Assembly: GCF_905147045.1 (NCBI RefSeq)
Contig: NC_065916.1
Location: forward strand, 5,992,468 to 6,056,467
From: Nymphalis io
Lineage: Eukaryota > Arthropoda > Insecta > Lepidoptera > Nymphalidae
Reading direction: 5' to 3'
DNA length: 64,000 bases
In this document: positions 9,101 to 17,963 of the stretch, in pieces
Layout of the letters: each line of letters opens with the position of its first letter
How positions within the stretch are numbered: the stretch's first letter is position 1
Notes under the pieces: generated by a model
What the model saw: only the letters and a program-made list of their open reading frames with translations
What the model was told of the DNA's origin: nothing
The model's database searches: none
Made by a program: the position numbers and the translations under genes

Positions 9101-11662
9101 AACTTTCAAATAGGTTCACGTCTTAACCACCAAGCTGTTAATCAACCACGTCCTATGAGTGGAGTAAGCCATTATGTTACAAGACCATTGCCGCCTACAC
9201 AACCAGCAATTACAGGACATAACTGGGCAAAATCCGGGAACCCACCCCCTACGAACTACTTTAAATCTAAAGAAGTAAATTACAATAGTTTCATTGACAA
9301 TTCTATATACGATGAATATGCCGATTATTACGATCCATTATTCCGTTCTCGATTACGACACTTATATAGTTATGTTAAATAAACTAAAAGGTTTATACAA
9401 TTCAAATGTAGTGCTAGATATTAATTTTAGGGAATATTTAGATCTATTAAGATTAGGATATTATTATAAAGATAATGATATAATCTTGGTAATTAAGTTT
9501 CCAATCATGAATCCCAATAACTACATCCTTTACAAATTGTCCTTAGCCCCTAATAGTAATGATAAAATTATAATCCCTACCTATCCATACGTAGCAATTC
9601 ACAAGAAAGATCTACTGTATATAGAGACAGAATGTCCGAAGTACAGTCACGGTCATCTTTGCGAGGACAACTTAAACCGACACTATGGAGAGCAAACGAG
9701 CTGCATTCAACATCTTATACTCCAGCAACATATCCATGAAATCTGTCGGGTTACTCCAGTAATCTTATCTTCTCAAGCCATGGAACAATTGGATGATCGT
9801 CACTATGTTCTGAGCTTTCCCAACTTAACGAAAGTTCATTTAACCTGTTCTCAAGATCAATACAAAAACCTTCTCGGAAGCTATCTAGCTGAAATACCTA
9901 AAGGGTGTGCTCTACAAACGTCCATCTTCACCATCACTAACCACCATGATCAAGTAAAAGGACAAGTTTTGAAAATGTTGAATATAGAATATAGTAATGA
10001 AGATCCATACAAAGCGACAGCGAAGAACATCTTGAAATTGAACAGTATAGATTTGACTCACTTACATTCAACCAATACCAGGATTGCCTCTCAAGAACCA
10101 GTGACTTTGGAATTGTCGAACTTAGACACGCTCTATCACACGACTATACCTGTCTACCTACTCATCGGTGCATCAGTACTCACTATTAGCATCGTCCTTA
10201 TTCGTCGCAAATGTATGCTTTCAAAGAATACTAACCAGAAGGAAAATGAGGCAACCAGAACACAAGAAGTCCAGGACAGCCCCAGAGATCCTATGTCTCT
10301 ATCAGCACTATTTTCGACAAAAGTCTCCAAATAGCTGCTGATCCTGCGGAGGGAGTTGTTAAGAAATAATCGCAAGACCTCCCCGAACATCGAGCGCTAC
10401 CAAGAAATACCATACCGTGAGAAATAATCACACCATGCATTCCTTGAAGCTAGCACCTGTTGCCAGCGTCGCTGCTTTGTTTCGCAAGACCTCCCGAACA
10501 TCGAGTGCTACCAAGAATTGCCATACCGTGGGGACCATTCAGTGATTCACCGATTTCGTTATAAATATGTAATTCAGACTACAGATCTTCACTTTTTGTT
10601 CTGACATCGAACAGACTGTCACGTATTAGAAATTAGAAATAATTAATTGTTAAATTTAATTACTTAAATAAACGTATAAGTTAAATTCGTTCGGTTTCAT
10701 TCTGCATCCTCAACGGCAGCCCTACGTAATTAAGTATTATGTTTTAATTATCCAACCAAAATATGAATGTTTATTTTATAATTGTCTATCAGTATTTAAG
10801 TCGCGGTCACCTCGCTCCGCGCGGGGATTTCCCGCTGCATGCCCAGCAACGCGCGTCCTTCCACTACATCAACGCGGCGCCGCAATGGATGCGCGGCAAC
10901 GCGGGTGACTGGGCGGCTTTAGAGGACGTTCGTATTTTGCTCATTTTAATAGCTTAGGCATATAGAGTCGTATATTTCTAAATAACCCTTAATTTCCAGG
11001 CGGTTCGTCGTCGCGCAATACGTTCAGAAACGATGCTGCACGTATACACAGGCACACTCGGAGTGACTACACTCTCTGATGAAAATTCCACATACAAGGA
11101 TTTTTACCTAGACGTCGACGAAAACAATAACGGTATCCTCCCCGTGCCTTTGTATTTTTTCAAGGTATGTATAATTGTATACTTATAATTTATTTTTCTA
11201 TTGAGATTTATTTTGTCTTTTTTTTTACATTTTTTGTTTAACCACTTTAAAATGAATCCTTCGACCAATTTTACTTCAAATAATAAACATAATATCAATA
11301 GAAAAATCGGCCTTAAGACACCATGAATTCGTTCATACTATCATCGTGTTTATCAATATTATTAAATACTTCTCGTCGTAATTGATAATGAATAAAAACT
11401 TAATATTTTAAATTTTCAGGTAATTTATGACCCCAGAGAGAAGACAGCTGCAGTATTTGTGTCAATTAACTCTTCCTATTACAATCAAACAATGACAGAT
11501 AAACTAACGTTTTGTAATGATATTTGTGAACACAATTCTAAATATTCCTGGTTAAAATGGCGCTCGAATGACGGGACTCACAGTTTCTGCTGTTCTTATG
11601 AAGAATTTGTTAATAAATATAACGTTTTACCAAAATTAAAAGTTCAAGGCTTATTTTTTTAA
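143..11662 (+). CDS. Secreted DNA/RNA non-specific endonuclease, insect dsRNase-like (8 exons, 403 aa)
   Basis: Exons read as 143-212, 2001-2191, 3877-4019, 4570-4715, 7141-7259, 10793-10927, 11000-11164 and 11420-11662. All introns are GT-AG and phases match throughout. Residues 1 to about 18 form a signal peptide (MCRLKVFVFLILFV), so the enzyme should be secreted. Exon 2 encodes the conserved N-terminal segment around FGSPSPVYLH and FLAPT. Exons 6-7 encode the nuclease core: SRGHLAP, then NAAPQW and GNAGDWAALED. By alignment with Serratia nuclease, H229 is the general base, N259 the metal ligand and E267 the acidic partner, so the active site looks intact. Family knowledge: insect members (Bombyx alkaline nuclease/dsRNase) degrade dsRNA and DNA in gut or haemolymph. 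Substrate preference here is inferred. Intron 5 contains an LTR element and intron 1 an inverted SINE pair. The gene ends tail-to-tail with Vps50. Confidence 0.9.
937..1273 (-). repeat. tRNA-derived SINE, family A (Metulj-like), with internal tandem duplication
   Basis: On the minus strand the copy reads from a tRNA-like head (degraded A box, B box near GGTTCAAACC) to the tail motif AGCCCAACAGTGGGACATT. Compared with the other copies in the window it carries an extra 49-bp unit: 1114-1162 and 1163 to about 1205 are near-identical tandem copies. Confidence 0.85.
1428..1700 (+). repeat. tRNA-derived SINE, family A, partly 5'-truncated
   Basis: It starts within the tRNA-like head (CTTAACCGATGATCGTGG), contains the B box GGGTTCAAACCC, and ends with TTTAGCCCAGCAGTGGGACA. 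Orientation is opposite to the copy at 937-1273. Confidence 0.85.
2192..3876 (+). other. Nuclease intron 2
   Basis: AT-rich intron. A degraded piece of repeat family C lies at about 2353-2440 (GCCAGTGTAACTATAGGGA, then GTTGGTGGCACA). The rest shows no gene or recognisable RNA. Confidence 0.6.
4857..5128 (+). repeat. Dispersed retroposon, family C
   Basis: It begins CTGGTGGTAGGGCTTCG, has the shared middle section GCCAGTGTAATTACAGG, and ends CCATATGCTC followed by an A run. It belongs to the same family as the copies at 17522, 28989 and 60209 (plus) and 23127 (minus). The A-rich 3' end fits LINE-mediated retroposition. Located in intron 4 of the nuclease gene. Confidence 0.8.
5495..5756 (-). 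repeat. tRNA-headed SINE, family B
   Basis: On the minus strand it begins GAGCTGGTTGGTGTGGTTGG (A-box-like) with a B box in GGTTCGATTCCCACCCAGG. The body GTCTGTTTGTCCTGAGTCTG follows, and it ends ATAATGTCCCGGGATATTG. Located in intron 4 of the nuclease gene. Confidence 0.85.
5930..6727 (+). mobile_element. RTE-like LINE deletion derivative
   Basis: The segment is GC-richer than its surroundings. It encodes a start similar to an AP-endonuclease domain: GTWNVRGM-like near 6350, IMALTESH near 6430, NGVALSVSN near 6515. Soon after comes a short piece resembling a LINE C-terminus (DRTDWRKFTEIVTQTL near 6625). No reverse transcriptase lies between, so most of the element body is missing. The upstream part (5950-6340) looks like a LINE 5' UTR. 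Boundaries are approximate, and I could not find a target duplication. Confidence 0.6.
7300..7480 (+). repeat. Degenerate lepidopteran TE tail
   Basis: It contains ATAAATGCGAAAGT, then a CACGGCTAGAAC and CTGATTTTGAT segment, and ends CCTGCGGGCGAATAA. Related phrases recur near 26825-26960, 37335-37410, 44005-44110 and 50095-50220, so this is dispersed repeat debris. Confidence 0.45.
7511..7888 (+). repeat. 5' LTR of the errantivirus-like element
   Basis: 378 bp and, by direct reading, identical to 10354-10731. It contains TATAAATA at 7717-7724 and AATAAA at 7824-7829, fitting LTR promoter and polyadenylation signals. Its 5' half has an internal duplication: two diverged units beginning CGCAAGACCTCCC at about 7528 and 7640. 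Confidence 0.92.
7888..7905 (+). promoter_or_regulatory. Primer binding site
   Basis: TGGCGCAGTCGGTAGGAT begins at the LTR edge, sharing its last T. From memory this PBS class is assigned to tRNA-Ser in 17.6/297-type insect elements. The tRNA assignment was not checked here. Confidence 0.75.
8244..9382 (+). pseudogene. Broken gag-like gene of the errantivirus-like element
   Basis: Three pieces in different frames read as one ancestral gag. An N-terminal part runs from ATG 8244 to about 8440, a middle part spans about 8450-8736, and a C-terminal part rich in P, Q and N spans about 8741-9382. Break 1 is a frameshift between about 8415 and 8450. Break 2 is a stop (TAA 8737-8739) in the loop of a perfect inverted repeat at 8717-8760. 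Break 3 is the loss of everything from the gag end into the envelope-like gene. The product would be a capsid-type structural protein. It is non-functional here. Confidence 0.75.
8717..8760. repeat. Perfect 44-nt palindrome (20-bp arms, 4-nt loop)
   Basis: Arms 8717-8736 and 8741-8760 are exact reverse complements around TAAG. The right arm continues naturally into the downstream gag coding sequence. The left arm is the intruder: it is an inverted copy that shifts the frame and introduces a stop. Confidence 0.95.
9384..10334 (+). pseudogene. C-terminal part of an envelope-like gene
   Basis: An open frame runs to the stop at 10332-10334 but lacks the N-terminal part, including any signal peptide or furin site. 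It has several cysteines in a putative ectodomain. A hydrophobic anchor is encoded at about 10147-10203, followed by a basic stop-transfer (IRRKC) and a short cytoplasmic tail. This is the layout of errantiviral and baculovirus F-like envelope proteins (family knowledge). The junction with gag lies somewhere in 9290-9400. Truncated, so no entry function is expected. Confidence 0.7.
10346..10353 (+). promoter_or_regulatory. Polypurine tract
   Basis: GCGGAGGG lies directly before the 3' LTR, where the plus-strand primer is expected. Confidence 0.65.
10354..10731 (+). repeat. 3' LTR of the errantivirus-like element
   Basis: Same length and, by direct reading, same sequence as 7511-7888. It is followed by AAGTATTATG, which does not match the 4 bp before the 5' LTR (ATGA). 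Confidence 0.92.
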
Positions 11663-13947
11663 GAAAATTAATATATAAAAATAATTAAGACTAAAAGCTA
11701 GTATATAAATGTTATAATGCAGTTCTGTAATTATTTTACGATTACGATACGATTATATTGTTACGTTGCTTCTGTGACAACGAATTCTTTTTTATTTGAC
11801 ATTGACAACAAACACGTGCTTTCCTAATTTTTTATAAAAGTTTAGAAATAGTAAAATCGTTTTTTTTTTTTTTAATTAATAAAATATATGTTATTTATTA
11901 AAAAAGTAAAGCTTAAAAAAATAGCACACCGTTTTTGTATAGTCAAATGAATTTCTCTAGTATTTGTAAGAAATACTAAATACATCTTATATTATTTATT
12001 TCTTAGTAATACTTAAAATCGTAATTGATATTTACTATTTACACACAATAAACGATGCTATAATTTTGTTGAATAGTTTGAATATTTTACTTATTCGATA
12101 GCGTTGACATTAAAACTGAGATTTGTGTGGAGGGAAAACAGCGCCATCTGGTGACAATAATCAGATTTCAATACAAATCGAAGTCCGTTGACTATCAAAT
12201 AAGTATAAAACCTCGCACAAGGCACACAGATCTTACACATATCTAAAGAAACTTCCATCTACTTAGTGTTACCAGAACGAAGCTAGGTTGAATGTAATAA
12301 ATAAAACAACTTTATTTGTACATAGTTATTAATTTGTCTATTTATTAACATATATAAATATTTATAAATAAAATATATCGCTTAAACTAATATCTTTACA
12401 TTTGAGTTTTGTTTTTAACCCTGTAAAAAAAAAAATTACATTCTTTTGTTATTCAAAATTATTCTTATCAGGTTTATACAAATAATACATTATAAAAATT
12501 CATATTTTTAATTGAGACTTCAATGTATTTAAAATATAGTCATAGTTTGATACAAATTGAGAACTGTTGATTTATATAGAATATGTACAAGAATTAATGA
12601 ACGAGCAACCATAGACAATTTGGTGCCAAATACTTATTTTGTACGTCATGGGGAGCTCTCGCTTTCGAGTCTGTTCTAATATAGATGAAGTTTATATTCT
12701 CGTCTCGAATGACACTATTTTTATATAAAGAATATATCAATTTATTCTTTGCATAAAAAACACATAGCTGATGATTTAACGTCTCCTTACCATCAAGAAC
12801 GAACGTAAGTCCTTCCACTCCCTCTATGACCATGTGACAGAAATAAAGCAATTAAAAAATTAAACAAATTAGTTTTTCTATTATCTGCATTCTATTGACG
12901 TATATCGTTTATTTACAAATTTGACATAATTATTTCTCTTGTCAATGGGGCATAAATATCTATTGTTCTCTTTTCATTTATTTATAACGAGAGAGTGAAA
13001 GAGAGATAACGAAATAGCAATATAATTTACAAAAGCTAGTTGATAGAATGATATAGTTGTAAAAAGATTTGAAACATACTTTGTACTACTTTCATTCGTC
13101 ATTCAAAGACACACATTCAAGTATTCTACACAACATACATACCATAATTTAGCTTTCTTGGAATTAATTAAATCAATAATCAAACATTCGGAGTCTTATA
13201 TCCAAATTTTGTCAACGACCGAATGAATATTTATAATAGACTGAAAGAGTGAACGAAATGTAGTTTGTCGTTCTTATTTTAAAATGGTAACCGGTATGTA
13301 ACGTCAATTCCTAATTGGATATCAAGTGTCATTTAGTTTTTTGTACTATTTTGAATCGTTTATTATTTTTTCAGTGTGAAGACATGGAGCAGAAGTAGGT
13401 AATAAAACCGATACGGAATTACGTAACTGCATTAATTTGTATAAAAAATTATCATAATTAGACTTTTTCAAATCCAATTAAAATAACAGTGCTTTTCAGA
13501 GTGATTCCTATAATTTTTAAATTGGTAAAATTTACTAAAACAGTTTGCACAATTTCAATATTTGATAGAAATTAGCAAGGGTTTTAATTTATATCGTTAT
13601 ATAATCCTTAAAACAGTTTAAATCCCACAGCTGGGCAAAATGTCCTACACGTGGGATCCTTTCCAGTTTAGCAAAGATTAGCTTATACGTTTTGGTGTAT
13701 TTAAATAATGTCATCCATTTAAACGAAAAGTTTAGACGCATTTGAAATTATACTAAATTGAATTCGAACATACTTAAGTACGTTTCCGCTAGATTTTTTT
13801 TATTCAATAAAGTTTTTTTAAAGGTTATATATACCCATATTTCTTTCGAGACCTTTGCACTGATTATTACAGATTAAGCTTATTTATAATCTGTATTTTA
13901 TCAGCTACTACGCTTATTGCAAGACAAACTCTTTTTAACGTTGAAAG
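11663..13947. other. Convergent intergenic spacer between the nuclease and Vps50
   Basis: The spacer is AT-rich with no coding exon. The first AATAAA after the nuclease stop is at about 11878. It holds a CTCF-like motif (12139-12153) and, about 50 bp on, a TATAAAA (12204-12210) followed within about 95 bp by AATAAATAAA but without an ORF. The rest is featureless apart from a scrap of SINE-like sequence near 13620-13660. Confidence 0.65.
12139..12153 (-). promoter_or_regulatory. CTCF-like motif
   Basis: CAGCGCCATCTGGTG; its reverse complement contains AGATGGCGC, close to the fly CTCF core (AGRKGGCGC, from memory). This is a motif match only. Confidence 0.35.
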
Positions 13948-16900
13948 TTAAACGGAATTATCTTTACTTTCAACGATAGCACTTAAGGCTTGCCTGTCTC
14001 GTTTATTTTCGCAGGCACAAGAAACCAAAGCCAATAAGTGCTTATTGGAATATTCAGTTTTTTCTCTAACAAAACATTCCAATTCATTTCTCGGCAAATA
14101 ATACGCTTTTACATATCTATCGACGTAGTCTTGAAACGGAACAGGTTTGAGACGGGAGATTTTTTCCAATTTTACGAATAACTGTCTATAATCTAATTGC
14201 ATCAACCCCCTACCCCCATTTGAACATTTCGTCGCGTTCGAAAATCCTTCCACTAACAAATGGACAATGAATTTGGAAACCATTGACCAAATTGAGTTTA
14301 TAACCTCCAAATTAAGAGTCACCCTTGTTGCTATATTCTCTAAGCGGAGAGCAAACACTTGAATTTTTCGTATAATCATATCTACGTATGGACTATGCTC
14401 AACAGCAACGTTTTTAACGTCCCATCGCACTTGGGACATCGCTATCAAAGCTGATCGAGCGTCCACAGCTTTCGAAGCAGAACACATATACACAGGCATC
14501 CTCAAATCAGCCACAACAGCCAGCGTATTATCTCTAAAATGTTCTAAGATCATTCGTTGATGTTGAGCTACAACAGACTCTAAATATGGGTGTAAAAGTT
14601 CATATTGCTTTGCGAGGAATATAACACTTTCGACACCAACAATGCGCTCGCTCAAGCCGTGCAAATTAGCCTCGGAATCCATGTCCAAATGCTGTGGAAC
14701 GCTTGGACATTCAAAACTCGCACTGTCCTCAGTCGACACATTGATACTATTGGATATCCTTTTGAGGACTAAATTTAGTTTCGAAGTATACAAAGTTGAC
14801 GATGCCACGTCCAAATCGGACGTGAAGAATAAGTGGACAGCGTAGAAGTAATAATCAAAGAGCTGGTTCATGAGCATAATAACCTCTAACGAGATTTGGG
14901 GTAGGTATCTACTGATTTGGAGATATTGTCCGCAATTTCGGAGAACCGAAAGAGTTGTGTTTGTGACTATAACGCTTTCTTTTAATTTCGAAGGACTCGT
15001 TGGTACGTAATCATTAGTTGTTGAATAATCGTGTCGGTCTTCTTCAACGAAATCTCGTCTCAGTTCATCCGGTTCGTCATCCGATTCATCGCTCGCGTCC
15101 GATTCCGGTTCGATTCCGAATATATCGTCGTTCGTCACATTTTCATTCCTGAATATTTCGAAGGGTGTTCTAGATGTTTTTTGGGTAAAATATTTCAATA
15201 TATAGACGCTGTCATCTTGTGACGCCGCGGACGACGTTGCGTCGGATTGTGTCTTTGCAATTGATGTTTCAGATTTGACCGGGTTCAAATATTTCCTGAA
15301 CTTTTTGAATTCTTGTAAATTTTGAAGGTTGAACGTCGATTTGACTGGACACTGTTCCCAGCCTTCGTTTTCCAGGAATAACTTCAATTCCTCCATCCTG
15401 CCTCTATGATAGTTCTTGATGTAGGACACGCTCTGGGTTTTGATGAAATCTTGCAATAAATCCGATTTGTCGCCGCAAAATATCTCCGCAACTTGCGTCA
15501 ACTTTCTTAATATTCCCAGCATTTGTATAAACTTTTCAAACGGAAATTCTTCTAAGCCTGAACTCTTTAAGAACGTAGATACCTTCGCTTGGACGTCATT
15601 CCATATTCTTATGAGACCGGCTTTTAATTTTTGCTTGATGTATTCCCTGCTGACGTTCTTTTCTATGTCGAAAACATTTGAACTCGGAACAGCCTCCTCG
15701 TTCTTCGTGTGCCAGCTGACCAGCAAATAGTAACTTCTCATCACGAGAAACAATTTTTCACACAAGTTCAACAAACAAAGCGGTGCTTTTGTAGTAGGCA
15801 CGGTTTGGCACATTTCTTGAAACTTAATTTCCGACGAATTGTTATTCAAATAGGGCTTTATAGCTTCTAAAGCAGATTCGTTTACAGCCGAGGAATAATG
15901 CATATGTAATTGTTCCATCGCGGCTTGAGTTTTACCAAGGAGGTCGTAAGCTTTCTTTAATTTTTTAAAAACATTTTCGTCGAAATTATAACAGATACTG
16001 GCCAGTACTGAATCTAGCCTTTCCTCTGTCATGTCTAACGTATCTTGAAGTCTTGTAGCTAGGTCCGCTATGCAAGTATACTCTTTATGCGCTGCTGCCG
16101 CTTTTTTACTTTTCAATATTAAATCAATAGCTTCATAATATTCTTTTTTGCTTAAAAAATTAGCCACGTCGTTCTCGACGCTTCGTAAATTTTGTAACAA
16201 TTGCAGGGACTTTAGAACTGATTTTATAATTTGTCTCTTTCTAACATTAGCGAGTATGACGAAGGTGGAAATAGTCAAATGATTGGAGGCTGTCTTTAAT
16301 CGTTCTCTCGCTTTCCTACACGTCTCTAACGTGTCTGTCAGTTGTGCGCGAATGTTTTGGATTTCAGCGGATTCTCTATCACAGTTATCACGTTGTTGAG
16401 ATATCAAGTGAAGGGCTTTGCCAGATACTACCTGCAGAAGATTACATGGCTTAAGTTAGTAAAGTTGAATGGCCTGTAAATGACCCACAGGCTAAGGCCT
16501 CCTCTCTATTTGAGGGGAGGCTTTGGGCATAACTTCATCCACCACATCCATCGTGAGGAAATCCTCACGATGTTTTCCTTCACACATGAAAACCTAACGG
16601 TTAAGATTCACGTTGAAAAACCAACGCGGCCATCTAGGTACCTAAATAAGTACCTAGGTAAGTTAATACGATTATGTAAATATTTTGTTTACCTGCTGTT
16701 GTCGCTTCAGCTTGCTGAACATTGCCTCAATAGCGACGCAGTCCGGAGGCGAAGGCGCGTGCTCCAACACGTAGCGAGCCGCGTCGAATTCGGACGTCGG
16801 CGAGAAGTACACATGGTCGATCTCACGAAGAACCTTACATAAATAAACAAAGACAGAAATAGAGAGATAAAGAAGAGAGAGAATTCAAATACAAGACTAC

Positions 16901-17958
16901 ATACTTTCCAACACTAACTTACAAAGTTGGGCTGCTACTGAGAATTGCTCATTATAAAAACTTCAAACTTTTATTAGTCTAAACCGGCGTATGAGCCAAT
17001 GACCTTTGAAAATACAGTTTAATCTCGACTTTAGACCAATGAGTCGGTATAATATTACATAAGTATTATAATATATGGCTGAGTGAGCCAGCTATCTATA
17101 TTTAATACAAGATATGGGACATAACATCTTTTAACGGTAATAATTTAATTAATTATTACTAGATATGAATTAATTAATAAATGATTTTTCTATGTGGTAG
17201 GGCTTTGTGCAAGCCCATCTAGGTACCACCCACTCATCAGATATTCTACCGAGAAACATCAATACTTAGTATTATTGCAGTCTGATTTAAATGACGTGTA
17301 AACGGGTGTAACTACAGGCACGAGGGGCATAACATGTTCGTTCCCAAGGTCGGTGGCACATTAGCGATGTAAGAAATGGTTAATATTTCTTACAGCTATA
17401 TATATGGGCGGTAGTGACCACTTTACATCACTTTACCATTATGACTTGGTCAAAGTGAAATCATCTCATGTCGTATATACGCTTTGACACGTATATACGA
17501 CTTACCGAGGAGACCAGGACCCCCATACTGGTGGTAGGGCTTTGTGCAAGCTCGTCTGGGTAGGTACCACCCACTCATCAGATATTCTACCGCAAAACAG
17601 CAATACTTGATATTGTTGTGTTCCGGTTTGAAGGGTGAGTGAGCCAGTGTAATTACAGGCACAAGGGACATAAAATCTTAGTTCCCAAGGTTGGTGGCGC
17701 ATTGGATATGTAAGCGATGGTTGACATTTCTTACAATGCCAATGTCTAAGAGCGTTGGTGACCACTCACCATCAGGTGGCCCATATGCTCGTCCGCCTTC
17801 CTTTACTATAAAAAAAAAAAAAAAAAAAAAAAAAATTAGCCCGTCCGTCTGCGTATAAAATATAATAAAAAAAATTGCAATACCTCGAGATCTGCAGCAG
17901 ACTGAGCAGCTGTCTGTGAGCGTGAATTGACACCGGGTGGTGCATGTCTATTTTCCAT
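13948..17958 (-). CDS. Vps50: Vps50/syndetin (CCDC132), EARP complex subunit
   Basis: Minus-strand exons: 17963-17884 (ATG at 17958-17956), 16833-16693 and 16431-13948. Phases agree, giving about 899 aa (human is about 960). Exon 2 encodes VLREIDHVYFSP, matching the conserved N-terminus. The large exon continues with LKSLQLLQNLRSVENDV and LLGKTQAAMEQLHMHY, diagnostic of Vps50. An acidic D/E/S linker lies around residues 510-545, followed by the C-terminal syndetin domain ending SAIVESKDNSV. Role known for the family: with Vps51-53 it forms EARP, which tethers vesicles for endocytic recycling and supports dense-core vesicle maturation. The ATG used is the first in the exon at 17963, but the phase-2 start of that exon suggests an upstream exon not identified here. 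The 2.48-kb uninterrupted exon is unusual for this genome. Confidence 0.92.
16465..16614 (-). repeat. SINE family A fragment in Vps50 intron
   Basis: A degraded tail (GACCCACAGGCTAAGGCCTC) and body (CACGATGTTTTCCTTCAC) in minus-orientation reading, ending near AACGGTTAAGATTCACG. It lies between the second and third known Vps50 exons. Confidence 0.6.
17196..17440 (+). repeat. Retroposon family C, diverged copy
   Basis: It shares GTGGTAGGGCTTTGTGCAAG, CTCATCAGATATTCTACCG and TTCCCAAGGTCGGTGGCACA with the family but has many substitutions. An older copy, tandem with the younger one at 17522. Confidence 0.7.
17522..17834 (+). repeat. Retroposon family C with long poly(A)
   Basis: A full-type copy from CATACTGGTGGTAGGGCTTT to CTCGTCCGCCTTCC, ending in a run of about 25 A. 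It lies just downstream, in Vps50 sense, of exon 17963-17884. Confidence 0.85.
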
Positions 17959-17963
17959 TCCGT

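Larger units (their letters stand above)
7511..10731 (+). mobile_element. Young, internally deleted errantivirus-like (Gypsy/Metaviridae) LTR element
   Basis: Two 378-bp LTRs flank 2.46 kb of internal DNA. A tRNA-type primer binding site follows the 5' LTR (TGGCGCAGTCGGTAGGAT), and a purine tract (GCGGAGGG) precedes the 3' LTR. The internal region carries a broken gag and the C-terminal part of an envelope-like gene. Protease, reverse transcriptase, RNase H and integrase are absent, so the copy cannot move on its own. LTR ends AGTT...AATT and the PBS class match insect errantiviruses of the 17.6/297/TED type. No convincing 4-bp target duplication is visible. It lies in sense orientation inside intron 5 of the nuclease gene. 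Confidence 0.88.

Noticed and set aside
7511..10731. The idea that the errantivirus-like element is an active infectious copy.
   Set aside because: It lacks the whole pol region and its gag is broken at two points. The envelope-like frame is missing its N-terminal part.
12594..12851. 85-codon minus-strand frame in the convergent spacer.
   Set aside because: No splice-linked neighbours, no conserved motif, and composition like surrounding AT-rich DNA.
14642..15730. Plus-strand open frames within 13948-16431.
   Set aside because: Antisense shadows of Vps50, whose minus-strand frame matches a known family over its full length.
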